From the NCBI GenBank assembly GCA_007922195.1, contig ML682024.1, positions 7,737,594 through 7,801,593 of the forward strand: a stretch of 64,000 bases of DNA, written 5' to 3'. Position numbers and translations under genes: made by a program. Of the stretch, positions 53,401 through 63,839 are shown in pieces; within the stretch, counting starts at the first letter, position 1, and every line of letters begins with the position of its first letter. The notes below the pieces were generated by a model, which was given only the letters and a program-made list of their open reading frames with translations, had not been told where the DNA came from and ran no database searches. The stretch is from Podocnemis expansa (Eukaryota > Chordata > Testudines > Podocnemididae).

Positions 53401-56400
53401 ATCCTGCGGGAGTACAGTGAAGAGGCCGACATATTCAAAGAGCTGATCCAGAACGCGGAGGATGCCGGTGCCAGGACTTGCTCTTTCCTGCTTGATCTGC
53501 GACGCTATAGGGGTGGCACAATTGGGCTGCTGGATCCCGGCATGGCTGCCTGCCATGGTCCAGCCCTCTGGTCCTACAATAATGCCACCTTCACCCAGGA
53601 AGACTTACACAACATCACCCGAGTGGGAGCTGCCACCAAGGAAGGACAGGAGGGCAAGATTGGCAAATTTGGCCTGGGCTTCAACACCGTCTACCACATC
53701 ACTGACGTGCCCTCTCTGCTGAGCGGCAGCAGCTTGTTGATCTTTGACCCCAACGTCACCCACCTGTGCAAGCACATCCCCAACCCAGCCTGTCCCGGCA
53801 TCCGGCTGGACCTGCGCAAGAACCCCATCACTCTGAACACCTTTGCTGAGCAGTTCCGGCCTTACCAGGGCTTGTTTGGCTTCCAGACTCAGGAGCCCTT
53901 TTACTTCCCAGGGACGCTCTTCCGTCTGCCTTTCCGCACTGAGGAGGAGGCCCGGGAGTCGCGCATCAGCCAGGTGGCTTTTGGTCCTGACCGGATCGAG
54001 AGGCTCTGCAGTAGCTTTCGGGAATTTTGCCACCTCTTGCTGCTGTTCCTCCAGGGAGTGCAGGAGGTGATGCTCAAGCGCCTTCCTAATGGGGCCCCCT
54101 CCCCAGAGGCCACCCAGCCCCTGGCCAGGCTGTGTAGGGACCGGATCAAGAAACTTGAGGAAGCCAGGGATTCCAAAATGGGCCAGTCCAGCATCGAGCA
54201 GCTGACGGTGCAGTGGGAGTCGGACAGCACCGTCAGCTGCTACCTGGTGCACACCTGCTTGGGCACCGGAGAATCCTTGGAGCTGTTTCAGCGAGGGATG
54301 AGTGATGGGGCCCGGCCCTCACCTCCCAGCGCAGGCGTGGCTCTGCCACTTGCCCGCACCAAGACAGGGAAGTGGGCTCCACACCCAGATGGCTGTGAAG
54401 GGCGCGTCTTCTGTTACCTTCCCCTGCCCATTGCCTCTGGCCTTCCAGTGTACCTCCATGGGGCCTTCGCCATCCTCTCCAATCGCAAAGGACTCTGGGA
54501 AGCCACGGCTAAGGGTGAGTGGAACCGAGCACTGCTGCGTGATGCTGTGCTGGCTGCCTGGCTTCAAGCACTCAGCCTGCTCCGAAACATGCACCAGGCT
54601 GGTGAGCTAGAGAACTATGAGTATCACACCTTCTGGCCAGATGCTGGCAAAGCCAGACACCCCTTCACTGAGGCCACAAATGCCTTCTACCGTGCGCTGG
54701 CTTGTAAGCGGGACCTGGCACTGTTGTCTGATGGCCAGCAGTGGTGCACCATGGACAGTGCCTGCTTCCTGGACTCCACCATCCCTCATAACCTGTCGGT
54801 GGGCCAGACAGCTTCCAGGGTCTTTGCCAAGCTGCTGCCAGAGCCCTTCCTGGCTGTAGAGTTGCCAAATTGGGTAAGGGCCGGATTCCAGGCCAGTGGT
54901 CACGAGGATGCCCTGCTGCCCAACCGCTATGACTGGCTGAGGTTCTACCGGGAGATTGTCTTTGCCAACATGGCAACGCTAGACACACCTGACCGAAATG
55001 CCTTGATTCTCCATGCCCTGGATATGAGCGACGCTGCTATGGATCAACTGCTGACCTCCGTCCCCTGCATCCCCACTGCCCCCCTGGGGCAGCTGCGGTC
55101 CATCGGGCAGCTGGTGCACCCCAAAGGAAGAGCTGCTCCACTGTATGACACCCAGGATGGGCGCTTCCCTGCCGGGGCTGGCTTCCTGGTGCTGGGGAGG
55201 CTGCTGCGGCTGGAGGGGCTGGGCATGGCCAAGGATGCAGTGCCAATGAAAGAGCTCCTGGAGCGGGCCCGCACCGTGGAGGCTTTGTGGCAGCATGACT
55301 GGCGGCAGGGCTGCCAGAGAATCCACTGTGTCCTGGAGCTGCTGGAACAGCTGTTGGAACAGGGCTCCGACAACACTGCCCAGGTGGCCTTCCGTGCCAT
55401 CCCCTTCCTGCCAGCAGCCATGTTCGGTGCCCCCCACCAACTCTGCCGGCCCACTGATCTCTACCACCACAAGCACAGAAGCCTGGTGGGTCTGGTCCAA
55501 CCCATCCTGGCCAGTGAGGACCTGGGAGGGGACTTCCGGTTCTCTAAGGCGCTCCAGGACTTCCTGGGGCTGAGCCGCAGGCCAACAGCTGGTGTGGTGC
55601 TGCAGCAGCTGATGGCGGCCTGCCAGGGTTCTAATGCCCTGCCAAAGCTGGAGCTGCAGGAGACAGCACGGTGCTGTTACGACTATCTGGACAAGCTGCT
55701 GAGGGATCAGCCCAGAAACCAGAAGGCAGTTGCTGAGGAGGCTGCAGCATTCCCCTTTGTCCTGGTGGGGGCACATTTTGTGCCAGTGAAGGCGGTGGCC
55801 CGGACGCTGTCATTCAAGGCCAGCCCGTACCTCTACCAGCTGCCAGAGGAGTACCGGAGCTTTGAGATATTGTGGCAATGTGTGGGACTGCAGGAGACCT
55901 TTGCCTTGGAGAACTACACAGAGGTGTTCCAGGAGCTGGCTAGGAAGACAGCTGGGCAGCATCTGTCCCTGGAGGAGCTGCAGCTTGTTCTGAGGCTGGT
56001 GACCATTGGGCTGATGGAGGCCTCAGTGGATGGGCAGCCAGTGGGTGCTTACGAAGCTCAGGGAATCTTCTTACCAGATCAGCAGGGTGTCCTGCGCCCC
56101 ATGGGCAAGTTGCACTTCGATGACACCCCTTGGCTGCCCCGGGAGGAAGGGACATCTTTGTGCCACAGTGGAATCCCCCGGGAGGTGGCACTGCGCTACG
56201 GTGTGCCCACCACCAGGCACCGGGCGCTGGCCCGGGGAAAGATCCGGGGGCTGGAGCTGGCACCATGGGCGACAGAGTTCGGAGCCCGGGAGGATCTGAC
56301 TGTGCGGCTGCGAAACATCCTGCAAGAATACTCCTCCTCCTCTCGTGATGTGCTAAAGGAGCTGCTGCAGAATGCCGATGATGCTGGCGCCAGCAAGATC

Positions 56401-59400
56401 CACTTTGTCTGGGACCGGCGCCATCATCCCACCCAACGCATCTTCTCTGAGGAGTGGGGCAGCCTGCAAGGCCCTGCCCTCTGCATCTACAATGACAAGC
56501 CCCTGACACAGGAGGACATTGAAGGCATCCAGCGGCTGGGCATAGGGGGCAAAGGTGGGCGGCAAGACACAACAGGAAAGTATGGCTTAGGCTTCAATGC
56601 TGTCTACCATCTGACAGACTGCCCCGCCTTCCTGACAGGTGATAGCGCCCTGGGCATCTTTGATCCCCATCTTCACTACCTGCCCACGGCCAGTGAGCAG
56701 AAGCCCGGCACCATGTTCTGCATCAACGGGGACTTCAGGAAGACCTTCCCCGACATCTACGGCACCTTCCTGCCCAGCCTTTTCGACCTGAGCCAGGGTG
56801 TGCTCTTCCGGCTGCCGCTGCGGACGGCAGAGGGCGCAGCTAGCTCACGTGTGTGCCAGCAGATTGTCCATGAAGGGGTTCTGGAGGAGATGCAGGCAGC
56901 GCTGGCCCAAGAGGCTGAGAGCCTGGTGCTATTCCTTCGCCATCTGAGGACTGTCATCTTCTCTGAGATTGCTGAGGGTGAGGAGCAGCCACGGGAGCTG
57001 CTGCGAGTGGAGACAGAGATGGAAGAGGACAGCATGGCAATGAGAAGGGCATTCCAGAAGCGGTTGAGCAAGATGGCCATGATGGGTGGTGAAGAGGCTG
57101 CACCAGTGCGGGTGGTCTACACAATGAAGGTCAATCATGGCCACTCTCAACCTCCCACCAGCTGGGTAGTGGTGTGGCAGGCTGGGGTGGACAATGCAGC
57201 TAAAGGGTCTCCAGACCCTGAGCAACTACCATATGGTGCCGTGGCTGCCTGCCTGGATGCAATCCTGCCTGGCAGGGCCTTCTGCACCCTGCCACTGCCA
57301 CTGCAGACCGGCCTCCCTGTCCACATCAACAGCAACTTCTCAGTGGATGCAGCTCGCCGCGATCTGCGCAAAGATGATGAGGGGAGCCAGAAGACAGCCT
57401 GGAACAGGTTCCTGATGCGACAGTTGCTGGCCCCACTCTACTGCCACCTGTTAGAGTGGCTGCGGAAGAAGCTGGGGGAAGCGCCATGCTTCAAGACGCT
57501 AACAGAGTGCTGGGAGACGCTGCAGCTGAAGTATCTCAGGTACTTCCCTGCTGTGACAGAGTTCGTGCCCCTGCCCTGGCACCAGCTGGTTGACCAGGTC
57601 TACAAGCTCATCTCAGAGATGCGGAAGCCACTGATCCCCATTTATCAGACCAAGGCCGTCCTCATCCATGGGCTTCGTGCAGAGATGGTGAAAATCATAT
57701 GGACCGCACTTAGAGAGGGCCACCTCCTCCAGGAGCCCTTCTTCCTGCTGGAGGAGACTGATGACTCCATGAGCTATATACTCCAAAGACTCAAGATGAA
57801 GCTTGTCCCAGCCTTCAGGACTCTCTGTCAGATCCATGCTGAGTTCACCAGGGCAAGTGTTAAGGTCCTGACCTTGACTCCTGTATCCCTGCGCTGCTTC
57901 CTCAAAGCACTGCCTCTTCAATTGCCCTGTCAGGTCTCAGAGACGCCCCTGATGGACAAGTCCAGCTGTTCCCGCCTGCTGGAGTTCTGCCTGGGTGGGC
58001 TTCAGGAAGGGGACGTCAGTGAGCTGGAGGGGCTGCCGCTCTCTGTTACCCATGACAACAGGCTGAGGCAGTTCTGTGCCTTGGAGCCGGTGTTCCGGAG
58101 CCGTGCCCATCGCCTCTTCCCCCGGCAGCATCACCAGTTCCTTTCTTACTGTGTCAGCCATGAGGCGCTGCTGCTCCAGGTTGGCTTCCTGAAGGCATTC
58201 ACCTTGCAGGATGCAGCCAGGTTCACCCAGGAGATGCTGAAGCGGCCAGACTGGGAAGCCCAGTCGGAAGATGCTCGGAAGTGGCTGAAGGATGTTTGGG
58301 AGCTCTTTGACCACATGATCTACAAGGCCAATGAACACAAGCAAGAAGCTATGACTGAGGCCTTCAGAGAGCTGGTTTCCCTCTTCGCGGACTGGCCCAT
58401 CCTCCCCGTCTGTGGCAACCAGCCTGGAGACAAACAGGTACTGCCTATGTCTTCCCTGCCCACCGTCATCCATAGGTGCTCCAGTGAGGTGGAAGAGTCC
58501 CTGGGAAAGCTTGGCTTTGCAATGCTGGATACCCTCATGGTCCCCTCTAAGATCACCTACCACTGCATCCGCCCACTCCTGCTGCAGACAGACGACCCCA
58601 TTTCCGTGCTGAAGCAGCTGGTTGCCAGGACAGGCTGCCATTGGCAGGAGTTAAAGTCCTATGAGACCAGTGGGTTGTTGAGGTTCCTTGGTAAGAAGGT
58701 GGAGGAGCTGTCACAGGACCTGCTTGCTCAGCTTCAGTCTTTGCCCTTGTTCCAGACACATCAGGGGATGTGGGTAGCATTGTCCAGTTACCAGAACTTC
58801 TACATCTTAGAGACCAGGATCCACAAGCTTTCAAAGCACTCTTGGGCTTTGTACCAGCTGGACAAGCAGACAGTCTTACTGCAAGACAATGAGCTCCACC
58901 GGGAGCTTTCCAAGGGTCTTGGCATTGGCATCTTGAACGATCTGCAGCAATTCATCCGCCATCTACTACCCCGTCTGCCCTGTCTCCAGGAGTCCCAGCT
59001 GCTTGAGGCCTTAAGTCTGCTCTTCACCATCCAAACCTACTACCAGACAGAGTACAAGGCAGAGAAGAAGACCATCATCTCGGCCTTTGGACGCATCAGC
59101 TTCATCCGGGACAGGCAGGAAGTCCTGCGCCTGGCTTCCTACTTCTATGATGGAGAGGTGCCACTCTTCCAGATGCTGCAGCTGGATGCCAGGTTTGTGC
59201 CTGAGGCATTCTTCAAGATAATTGGGGTTGAGAAGTGCATAGTGAACTCCTTCTTACGGGATGTGGGCATGAAGCAGGAGGTCTCGGATGATGACTTCAT
59301 AGAGTTCGCCATGCGGATTGAGCAGCAGGCAAGGCAGGAGGGTGCAGTGTCAGGCGATCTCCATGCACAGGGGCAGGCGCTTCTGTCACATCTACTGTCC

Positions 59401-62052
59401 CAGCCCATCGACTCTTTGTCAGACTGCTTCCTAGAAAGGGTCTCCACCATCCGCTTCCTCACACCACAAAGGGTGCCAACCGAACTGGAGAACTTCCATC
59501 CACCCTGCATTCCTCACACACAGCCTGTGGCCCCCAAAGGTGCTCTGATACTACCACATCATGAGGACATGGCCCTAGTATGGACATCAGCCGTGATCCT
59601 GCCCCCACCGATTGTCCTTTTCACGAACTATCAATTGGTGCTGCAGCGTCTGGGAGTGTGGCAGGTCTTGCCTACCCTGATGGTCCTGGACAATATGAAA
59701 AATGTGTGCCAGGTACCATGTCAAACCAAGGAAATGAGGAAGACCCGGACTCGTGTCTTCATGCAGACGTACGGCTACCTGGAACGTGACTTGAGCAGCT
59801 TTGACCCTGGCTGCCTGGCTGGGCTGCCTGTGGTGTTGGTGAAGGAGGAGCAGGTGGCAGAAGCCAGCCAGGTGGTCTTCTCCTTGCGGGAAGAGCTGGA
59901 GTTCCGGCCCTATCTCTACACTGTGCCCCCGTTGGCGGCTGTCTACAGCGAGCTGCTGCAGAAGCTGGGTGTAGAGCAGGAGCCCCGTATCCGGCACTAC
60001 GCCGGGGTGCTACGCCAGATCCATCAGGAGACCCAAGACAAGGAAACCCTGCAGCCCAACCTCACTAAGACCGTCCTGCGGGCCACTCAACACCTCTTCC
60101 AGCTGCTCATGCGAGGGACGCCAGACTTCTCTGGGGTGGAGGAGTTGTATCTGCCCTGCATTGATGGGAAGCTTTACCCAGCCAACATCTTGGTCTTCAA
60201 TGACTGTGCAACCAGATACCTGAACAATGCCTTGGCAAGAGCCTTCCCATTCCTGGTGGACCTCTCAAAATGCCACCTATCGTCTTGGGAATACAACCAC
60301 TGGAAGCTGGTGCGACTACTGCCTCAGCCCCTGAGGCCCCGGCTCCTGTCTGAGATCACAGAGCGTCAGCTGGAAAAGGCCTCTCTCCAGCTGTGCCTGT
60401 ATGGTGAGTTCTGCGAGAGACAGAACCAACTTCAAGGTGTCCTGGTGTCTCCTGAGTTCCGGGAGGGCTTGGCAGCTCTGCTGAGGTGGCAGAGGTGGGA
60501 TGAGGAGGAAGAAGCAGAGGTGACCAGGAAGGAGTGGGAGGTGGCTTTCTCCGCTGAGTGGCTGGAGGTGGTGTGCTGTGAGAAAATCCAAACAGTGATG
60601 ATATACCAGGGGGAGCGGCTGGAGGGAAGCCAGCTCTCCCGGGTCATCCATGTTGTCCCAGATGCTGATGGGAGGCGCCGAGTCTACCTGCTGCACCAGG
60701 AGACGGTGAATCATCGCCAGCTCTTGCATTTCCTGAGTAGCCTGGCCGAAGAGGTGAACAGCATTTTGGGAGAGGTGCTGTGTTCAAAATCTATCCAGAT
60801 TGTTCAGCAGATGTTGGCTTGCACGGACCCCAGTGAGGTGCTCGATGTGTTAGAGAAGAATGAGGTGCCCTTGCAACCTAGCACCCACCCCAATGCCTAT
60901 GCCCTACCCAGCCCTGGTACAGAGATCCCCCAGGAGTGGCACGACAGCTTGGACATGAGTGTTCTCAACACCTTCGCCCCAGGCGACTATGTGGGTTACC
61001 TGGACCCAGCGGCATCCGAGGAGCACTACCTGTATGCCGTGGTGCTCGAGGTCCTGCCAGGTGGAGAGGTCACCATGTATCGCATCGACCTTGGAGCTGG
61101 GTGCCAGCAGAAGGCAAGTGCCAATGATCTGTACCAGTTCAAGAGAAGCCAGCTGAAGGGCCACAGCCGGGCACTAGTGCTGGTGCTGGACCAGCAGCGG
61201 CAGCAAGAGCAGCGGGAAGAATGGCACCGCCAGTCCCTGGAGGAGGTGAAGCAGGAGGTGGATGCCTGCCTGGCTAAGATTTGGGAGCTGCCTGAGGGCG
61301 AGCAGCGGAAGGCAATTCGGCGCCTCTACCTGCGCTACCACCCCGACAAGAACATGGGGCAGGAAGAGCTGGCCAATGTGGTTTGCAAATACCTGCGGGA
61401 GCGTATCCAGGAGCTGGAAGGGGGCATGAAGCCTCGGGCAGCAGGCAGTCCCAGCAGGCCCCAAGCCTCGAGTGGTGAGTACCGTGCCAGGAGCCACCGG
61501 GGCTTCTCAGCCTCATGGAACGAATGGGATGGACAGGCACAGCGCCACAAGCAGAGCCGCAGGGAGTTCACTGGCCAAAAGGGGCATGGTTTCCGCTATG
61601 ATTTCTGGTCATACCACCAGGCCAAGGCGGGCCAGCGTCCACAGGCTGAGGAGGCCAGGCGCTGGTTCAAGCAGGCCCAGAGAGACCTGCAGGCAGCTGG
61701 CCATGACGTGGGGCAGAACTGCACCAACTGGGTCTTCTACAAGGTCTACCGTGCCATGGAGAAGGCCCTGGCAGCGGCCATGTACAGCCACGGAGAGCGC
61801 TTTAAGCAGGAGCAGACACTGGCCTGGCTGGCACAAAACGTGGCAGTCCATGAACCCAGACTGAAGGAGCTGCCAGCAATGGTGGCCAAGCTGCGCCGCC
61901 ACGGGGTGGATGACAAAACCACACAGTATCCCACCTACCACACTCCGCCTTCCATCCCCAGTGAGGCCTTCCCAGCTGAGGATGAGCAGAAGGTCCTGAG
62001 TCTGGCGCAGGCCGTGCTGGATGTGGTGCAAATGTACGTGGCCCAGCATTGA
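44410..62052 (+). CDS. Sacsin-like giant co-chaperone (SACS paralogue)
   Basis: Coding exons 44410-44432, 47916-48003, 48260-48371, 48761-48907, 49071-50442, 50770-50858 and 51254-62052 join in frame to 12,630 bases: 4209 aa plus stop (human sacsin 4579). The ATG has a strong Kozak context (CACCATGG). After MAATDLKRRG the protein enters the first sacsin repeat. Three GHKL/SIRPT ATPase-like modules are seen, with N-boxes at residue 38 (ELIQNADD), 1340 (ELIQNAED) and 2313 (ELLQNADD), and G-boxes GRFGLGFNSVYHLTD, GKFGLGFNTVYHITD and GKYGLGFNAVYHLTD near 111, 1412 and 2385. A conserved segment with FAPGDYVGYL is near 3852, the J domain HPD at 3973 and HEPN at about 4077-4205. Sacsin is a cytosolic Hsp70 co-chaperone acting on intermediate filaments. 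The ubiquitin-like domain that opens sacsin is absent. No stop or frameshift was found. Function here is inferred. Confidence 0.93.
45196..45807. mobile_element. hAT-like element of the CAGTGGTTCCCAAC family, interrupted
   Basis: The left end CAATGGTTCCCAACTTTTTCC and right end CCCCAGACCACAGGC...CATGG are diverged versions of the same termini as the 17839 element. No duplication is preserved. A second, younger MITE sits inside it at 45401-45683. Confidence 0.6.
45401..45683. mobile_element. hAT-like MITE nested in another MITE
   Basis: The ends CAGAGGTGTCAAACTTA and GTAAGTTTGACACCTTG are inverted repeats, and perfect ATTTAGAG duplications flank it (45393-45400 and 45684-45691). It is 283 bp, non-coding. 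Confidence 0.88.
45978..46490. mobile_element. Foldback hAT-like MITE, copy 2 (inverted to copy 1)
   Basis: The termini CAGGGCCGTCCCTAGGG and CCCCTAGGGAAGGCCCTG match the element at 36968, and the inner order is reversed relative to it (GGCGATTCACCCGGGG is near the right end here). Flanks GGAATTGG and GGAGCTGG match at six of eight bases. The two halves are long inverted copies of each other. Confidence 0.85.
46768..46912 (-). repeat. Dispersed repeat, copy 1 (sacsin-like intron)
   Basis: Its minus strand reads CAGCAGCTTCCCCAGGACTT, GTTGGGGTGCTC, AACACTGTTACTAGCTGACA and GGGAAATTCAGGGA, in the same order as the plus strand at 63587-63700. Termini are not clear and the family is not recognised. 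Confidence 0.7.
47024..47205. repeat. Head-to-head pair of PLE-like/palindrome family repeats
   Basis: A minus-strand copy (GGAGTCCTGTGGCACTTATAG onward) is joined to a plus-strand copy that ends AAAGTGCCACAGGACTCC. The plus copy contains CTGATGA at 47120-47126, a 5-bp stem (47128-47132 with 47140-47144) and GAAA at 47145-47148, an arrangement reminiscent of a hammerhead ribozyme. A further minus-strand copy lies at 47316-47415. Confidence 0.7.
47316..47415 (-). repeat. PLE-like/palindrome family repeat, single copy
   Basis: The minus strand contains CTGAGGA, a stem GTGGGATCTTCTCCCAC and GAAAGCTCATGC, then AGACTTAAAG-like sequence and GTTGT. It belongs to the same family as 7180, 38021 and 47024. 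Confidence 0.65.
48055..48185 (-). repeat. tRNA-like SINE fragment (sacsin-like intron 3)
   Basis: The plus strand shows AGAGTCCTGGATTCCAGC, CCCAACCACTAAACTCC and AGAACGCAGGGGTCCTG, the reverse complement of the SINE signature. It lies between two short coding exons. Confidence 0.5.
51254..62052 (+). other. Giant 10.8-kb terminal coding exon of the sacsin-like gene
   Basis: The exon opens after TTCTGGCAG with a phase that joins the G of codon 611, and stays open for 3599 codons to the TGA at 62050-62052. Human SACS also places most of its protein in one giant terminal exon (about 12.8 kb), so the shared structure argues for DNA-level duplication of an ancestral SACS gene, not retroposition. 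An in-frame TTG at 51304 is an ordinary leucine codon of KQNLKDAL and not a start. Confidence 0.93.
61231..62049 (+). other. J domain and HEPN domain of the sacsin-like protein
   Basis: Residues about 3937-4000 form a short J domain (AIRRLYLRYHPDKN) with the HPD triad needed to stimulate Hsp70 ATPase. A basic, Gln/Ser-rich linker follows. Residues about 4077-4205 align with the sacsin HEPN (EARRWFKQAQRDL, NWVFYKVYRAMEKALAAAM, LRRHGVDDKTTQYPTY). HEPN ribonucleases carry R-x4-6-H; I do not find that motif in the second helix here, so this is more likely the nucleotide-binding, dimerising type known from sacsin. Confidence 0.88.
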
Positions 62053-62069
62053 GGACCAGGTGTGGTGCT

Positions 62070-62300
62070 ACTCAGGGCAGTGACCGCAGCCCCTACAGAA
62101 GCCACCTGGGACTGCATTATAGAGACCAATGCCTCTTGGGGAGCCAGCTGGACTGCACTATAGGAATGAGCACTCCCTTGGGGAGCCATCAGGGACTGCA
62201 CTATAGGGACCAACGCCTCCTGGAGGAGTCATTAGGGACTGCACAGAAGGAACCAGCACCTCCTTGCAGAACTACCAGGAACTGTGTCCCTAGAGACCAG
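62070..62300 (+). repeat. Minisatellite in the sacsin-like 3' UTR
   Basis: Four to five degenerate units of about 50-57 bp share GGGACTGCACTATAGGGACC, a (C)GCCTC block and GGGGAGCCA(T/G)C. The array starts within 20-30 bases after the stop codon. Confidence 0.75.
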
Positions 62301-62594
62301 AGCCTGCTACTGCTTGTAGTGAGGGGTAATCCCTTACCAGGGATGGTGCCATGGTAACCCAGATTCTCCCAAGACTGACAGCATCCTTCAGGGAGGGACA
62401 TGACTCAAAGCTGACCGTCACTGCTGGTATCTTGGTTGCTGGGGGGGTGGAGGAGGGACAGAGGCTCTGTGGCTGGAAGATTATTGTAAGACTGATGGTA
62501 TGATTGGTCATGGGGGGCTGTCCCGAGGGTAGGTTGACCATCTCTGCCTGGCTTGACTTTTTGCATCCTTTCTGCTCCCCTATCAGCTCTATTC

Positions 62595-62625
62595 TGTACA
62601 AGTAAAACCAGTTACTTCAGTAAAC
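62595..62625 (+). terminator. Candidate poly(A) region of the sacsin-like gene
   Basis: Variant hexamers AGTAAA occur at about 62600 and 62619, followed by TTGTGGTGTCTGCTC, a GT-rich downstream element. No AATAAA is seen nearby, so the site is tentative. Confidence 0.45.
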
Positions 62626-62639
62626 CCAGCATCCTTGAC

Positions 62640-63234
62640 GTTGTGGTGTCTGCTCTTCAGTCCCTTATCTTGGGGTTAGTGGGTCCTGCCACCTGTGGAG
62701 TGTGTGAACTCTGCTCTCTGGAAGTATGTGAGGGGGTTCTAGCTGCCCCACCTATCCTACGGGGGTCCCTTCCCTGAGACTGGCAGCAACAGAGCTGGGC
62801 AAGCAACAGGCACTGAGAGGGGCAAGTAGACTACATCTCCAAGGCAGATCAGAAACTACTTAGAACCAATTGTGTGGCTGGTGAATGGGGCACAAGGCCT
62901 CTCTCCTCTAGGGTGTCCAGTTCTCATGTGGCCCCAGGATGGGGACTGACTGTCACTGGGGGCTGGTTGGCAATGGGGCATGGGGCCTTTCGTTTCAGTG
63001 GTTGTCATGGGCAGTTATACTTTCCAGCTGCTTTGCGCTCCCTGCCTGAAATGGGTTTGCTGGATCTTAAACCCATTTCCTAGTGGTGTTGGCCATAGAG
63101 CCTGAGCGGCCCTCCTCTGCCCCCAGAGGTGGGTGCTTGGGGGTAGGAGGTGGCTGGAAGAGGGCAGGGGCTCACCATGCTGTTGGCTTCTGGGGGCTGC
63201 TGACTGTGGGGTATGGGACCCAGCCCCTCTTGGG
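62640..63234. other. Intergenic region after the sacsin-like gene
   Basis: No exon, RNA gene or clear repeat terminus is recognised. Short open frames have no domain or splice support. Confidence 0.4.
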
Positions 63235-63522
63235 TAGGGCTACCAGATACCAAAGCCTGGAAAGGAGGACAGGGAAGTACAAAAAGGAGGATGTTGGAGG
63301 ACACATGGAGAAAACATAGTAACAATGTAATATTTGTCTGGTTTTACGGGACTTGGAACGCTTCCCCCTTAAAAATAGGGTGTTGCAAGACCTTCCAGCA
63401 TGCTTTAACCCCTGTTAAGTAAAAAGCCAGAGAAAATCGAGTGTTTTTAAAATGCCTGCCAGACGGAGGATGTGAAGGTAAAAAGGAGGACATGTCCTTT
63501 TGCCTGACATCTGGTAACCCTA
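63235..63522 (+). mobile_element. MITE with TAGGG-TACCAGAT termini and 8-bp duplication
   Basis: The ends TAGGGCTACCAGATACC and GACATCTGGTAACCCTA are inverted repeats. Perfect CTCTTGGG duplications flank it at 63227-63234 and 63523-63530. It is 288 bp and non-coding. An older reverse copy lies at 18820-19103. Confidence 0.9.
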
Positions 63523-63586
63523 CTCTTGGGGTGCCTGCCCGGGCCTGGGAAGCTGGTGGGAATATGCCATGACCAGTTCACCGGGG

Positions 63587-63700
63587 AACCAGCAGCTTCC
63601 CCAGGACTTGATGTTAGGGGGTGGTGTTGGGGTGCTCTCTAAATTGGTCTAACACTGTTACTAGCTGACAATTGGGGGGTGCTGGGAAATTCAGGGATGG
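63587..63700 (+). repeat. Dispersed repeat, copy 2
   Basis: CAGCAGCTTCCCCAGGACTT, GTTGGGGTGCTC, AACACTGTTACTAGCTGACA and GGGAAATTCAGGGA recur in the order seen on the opposite strand at 46768-46912. The two copies face each other across most of the sacsin-like coding region. Confidence 0.7.
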
Positions 63701-63839
63701 GGGGTGTAAGGGCAATCCTTGCTGGGGCCTTGCCATGAGCCGATGCCCCCCTGCCCCAGTTCCCGCGGATGTTAGAGGCCAACCTACAGTAACAGCGATG
63801 GGATGCTGCCCAGCTCGGATAGGAAATCATTGAGCTGCG

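Noticed and set aside
61649..62049. Sacsin-like HEPN as an active ribonuclease
   Set aside because: No R-x4-6-H motif found in the expected helix, and sacsin-type HEPN domains are known as nucleotide-binding.
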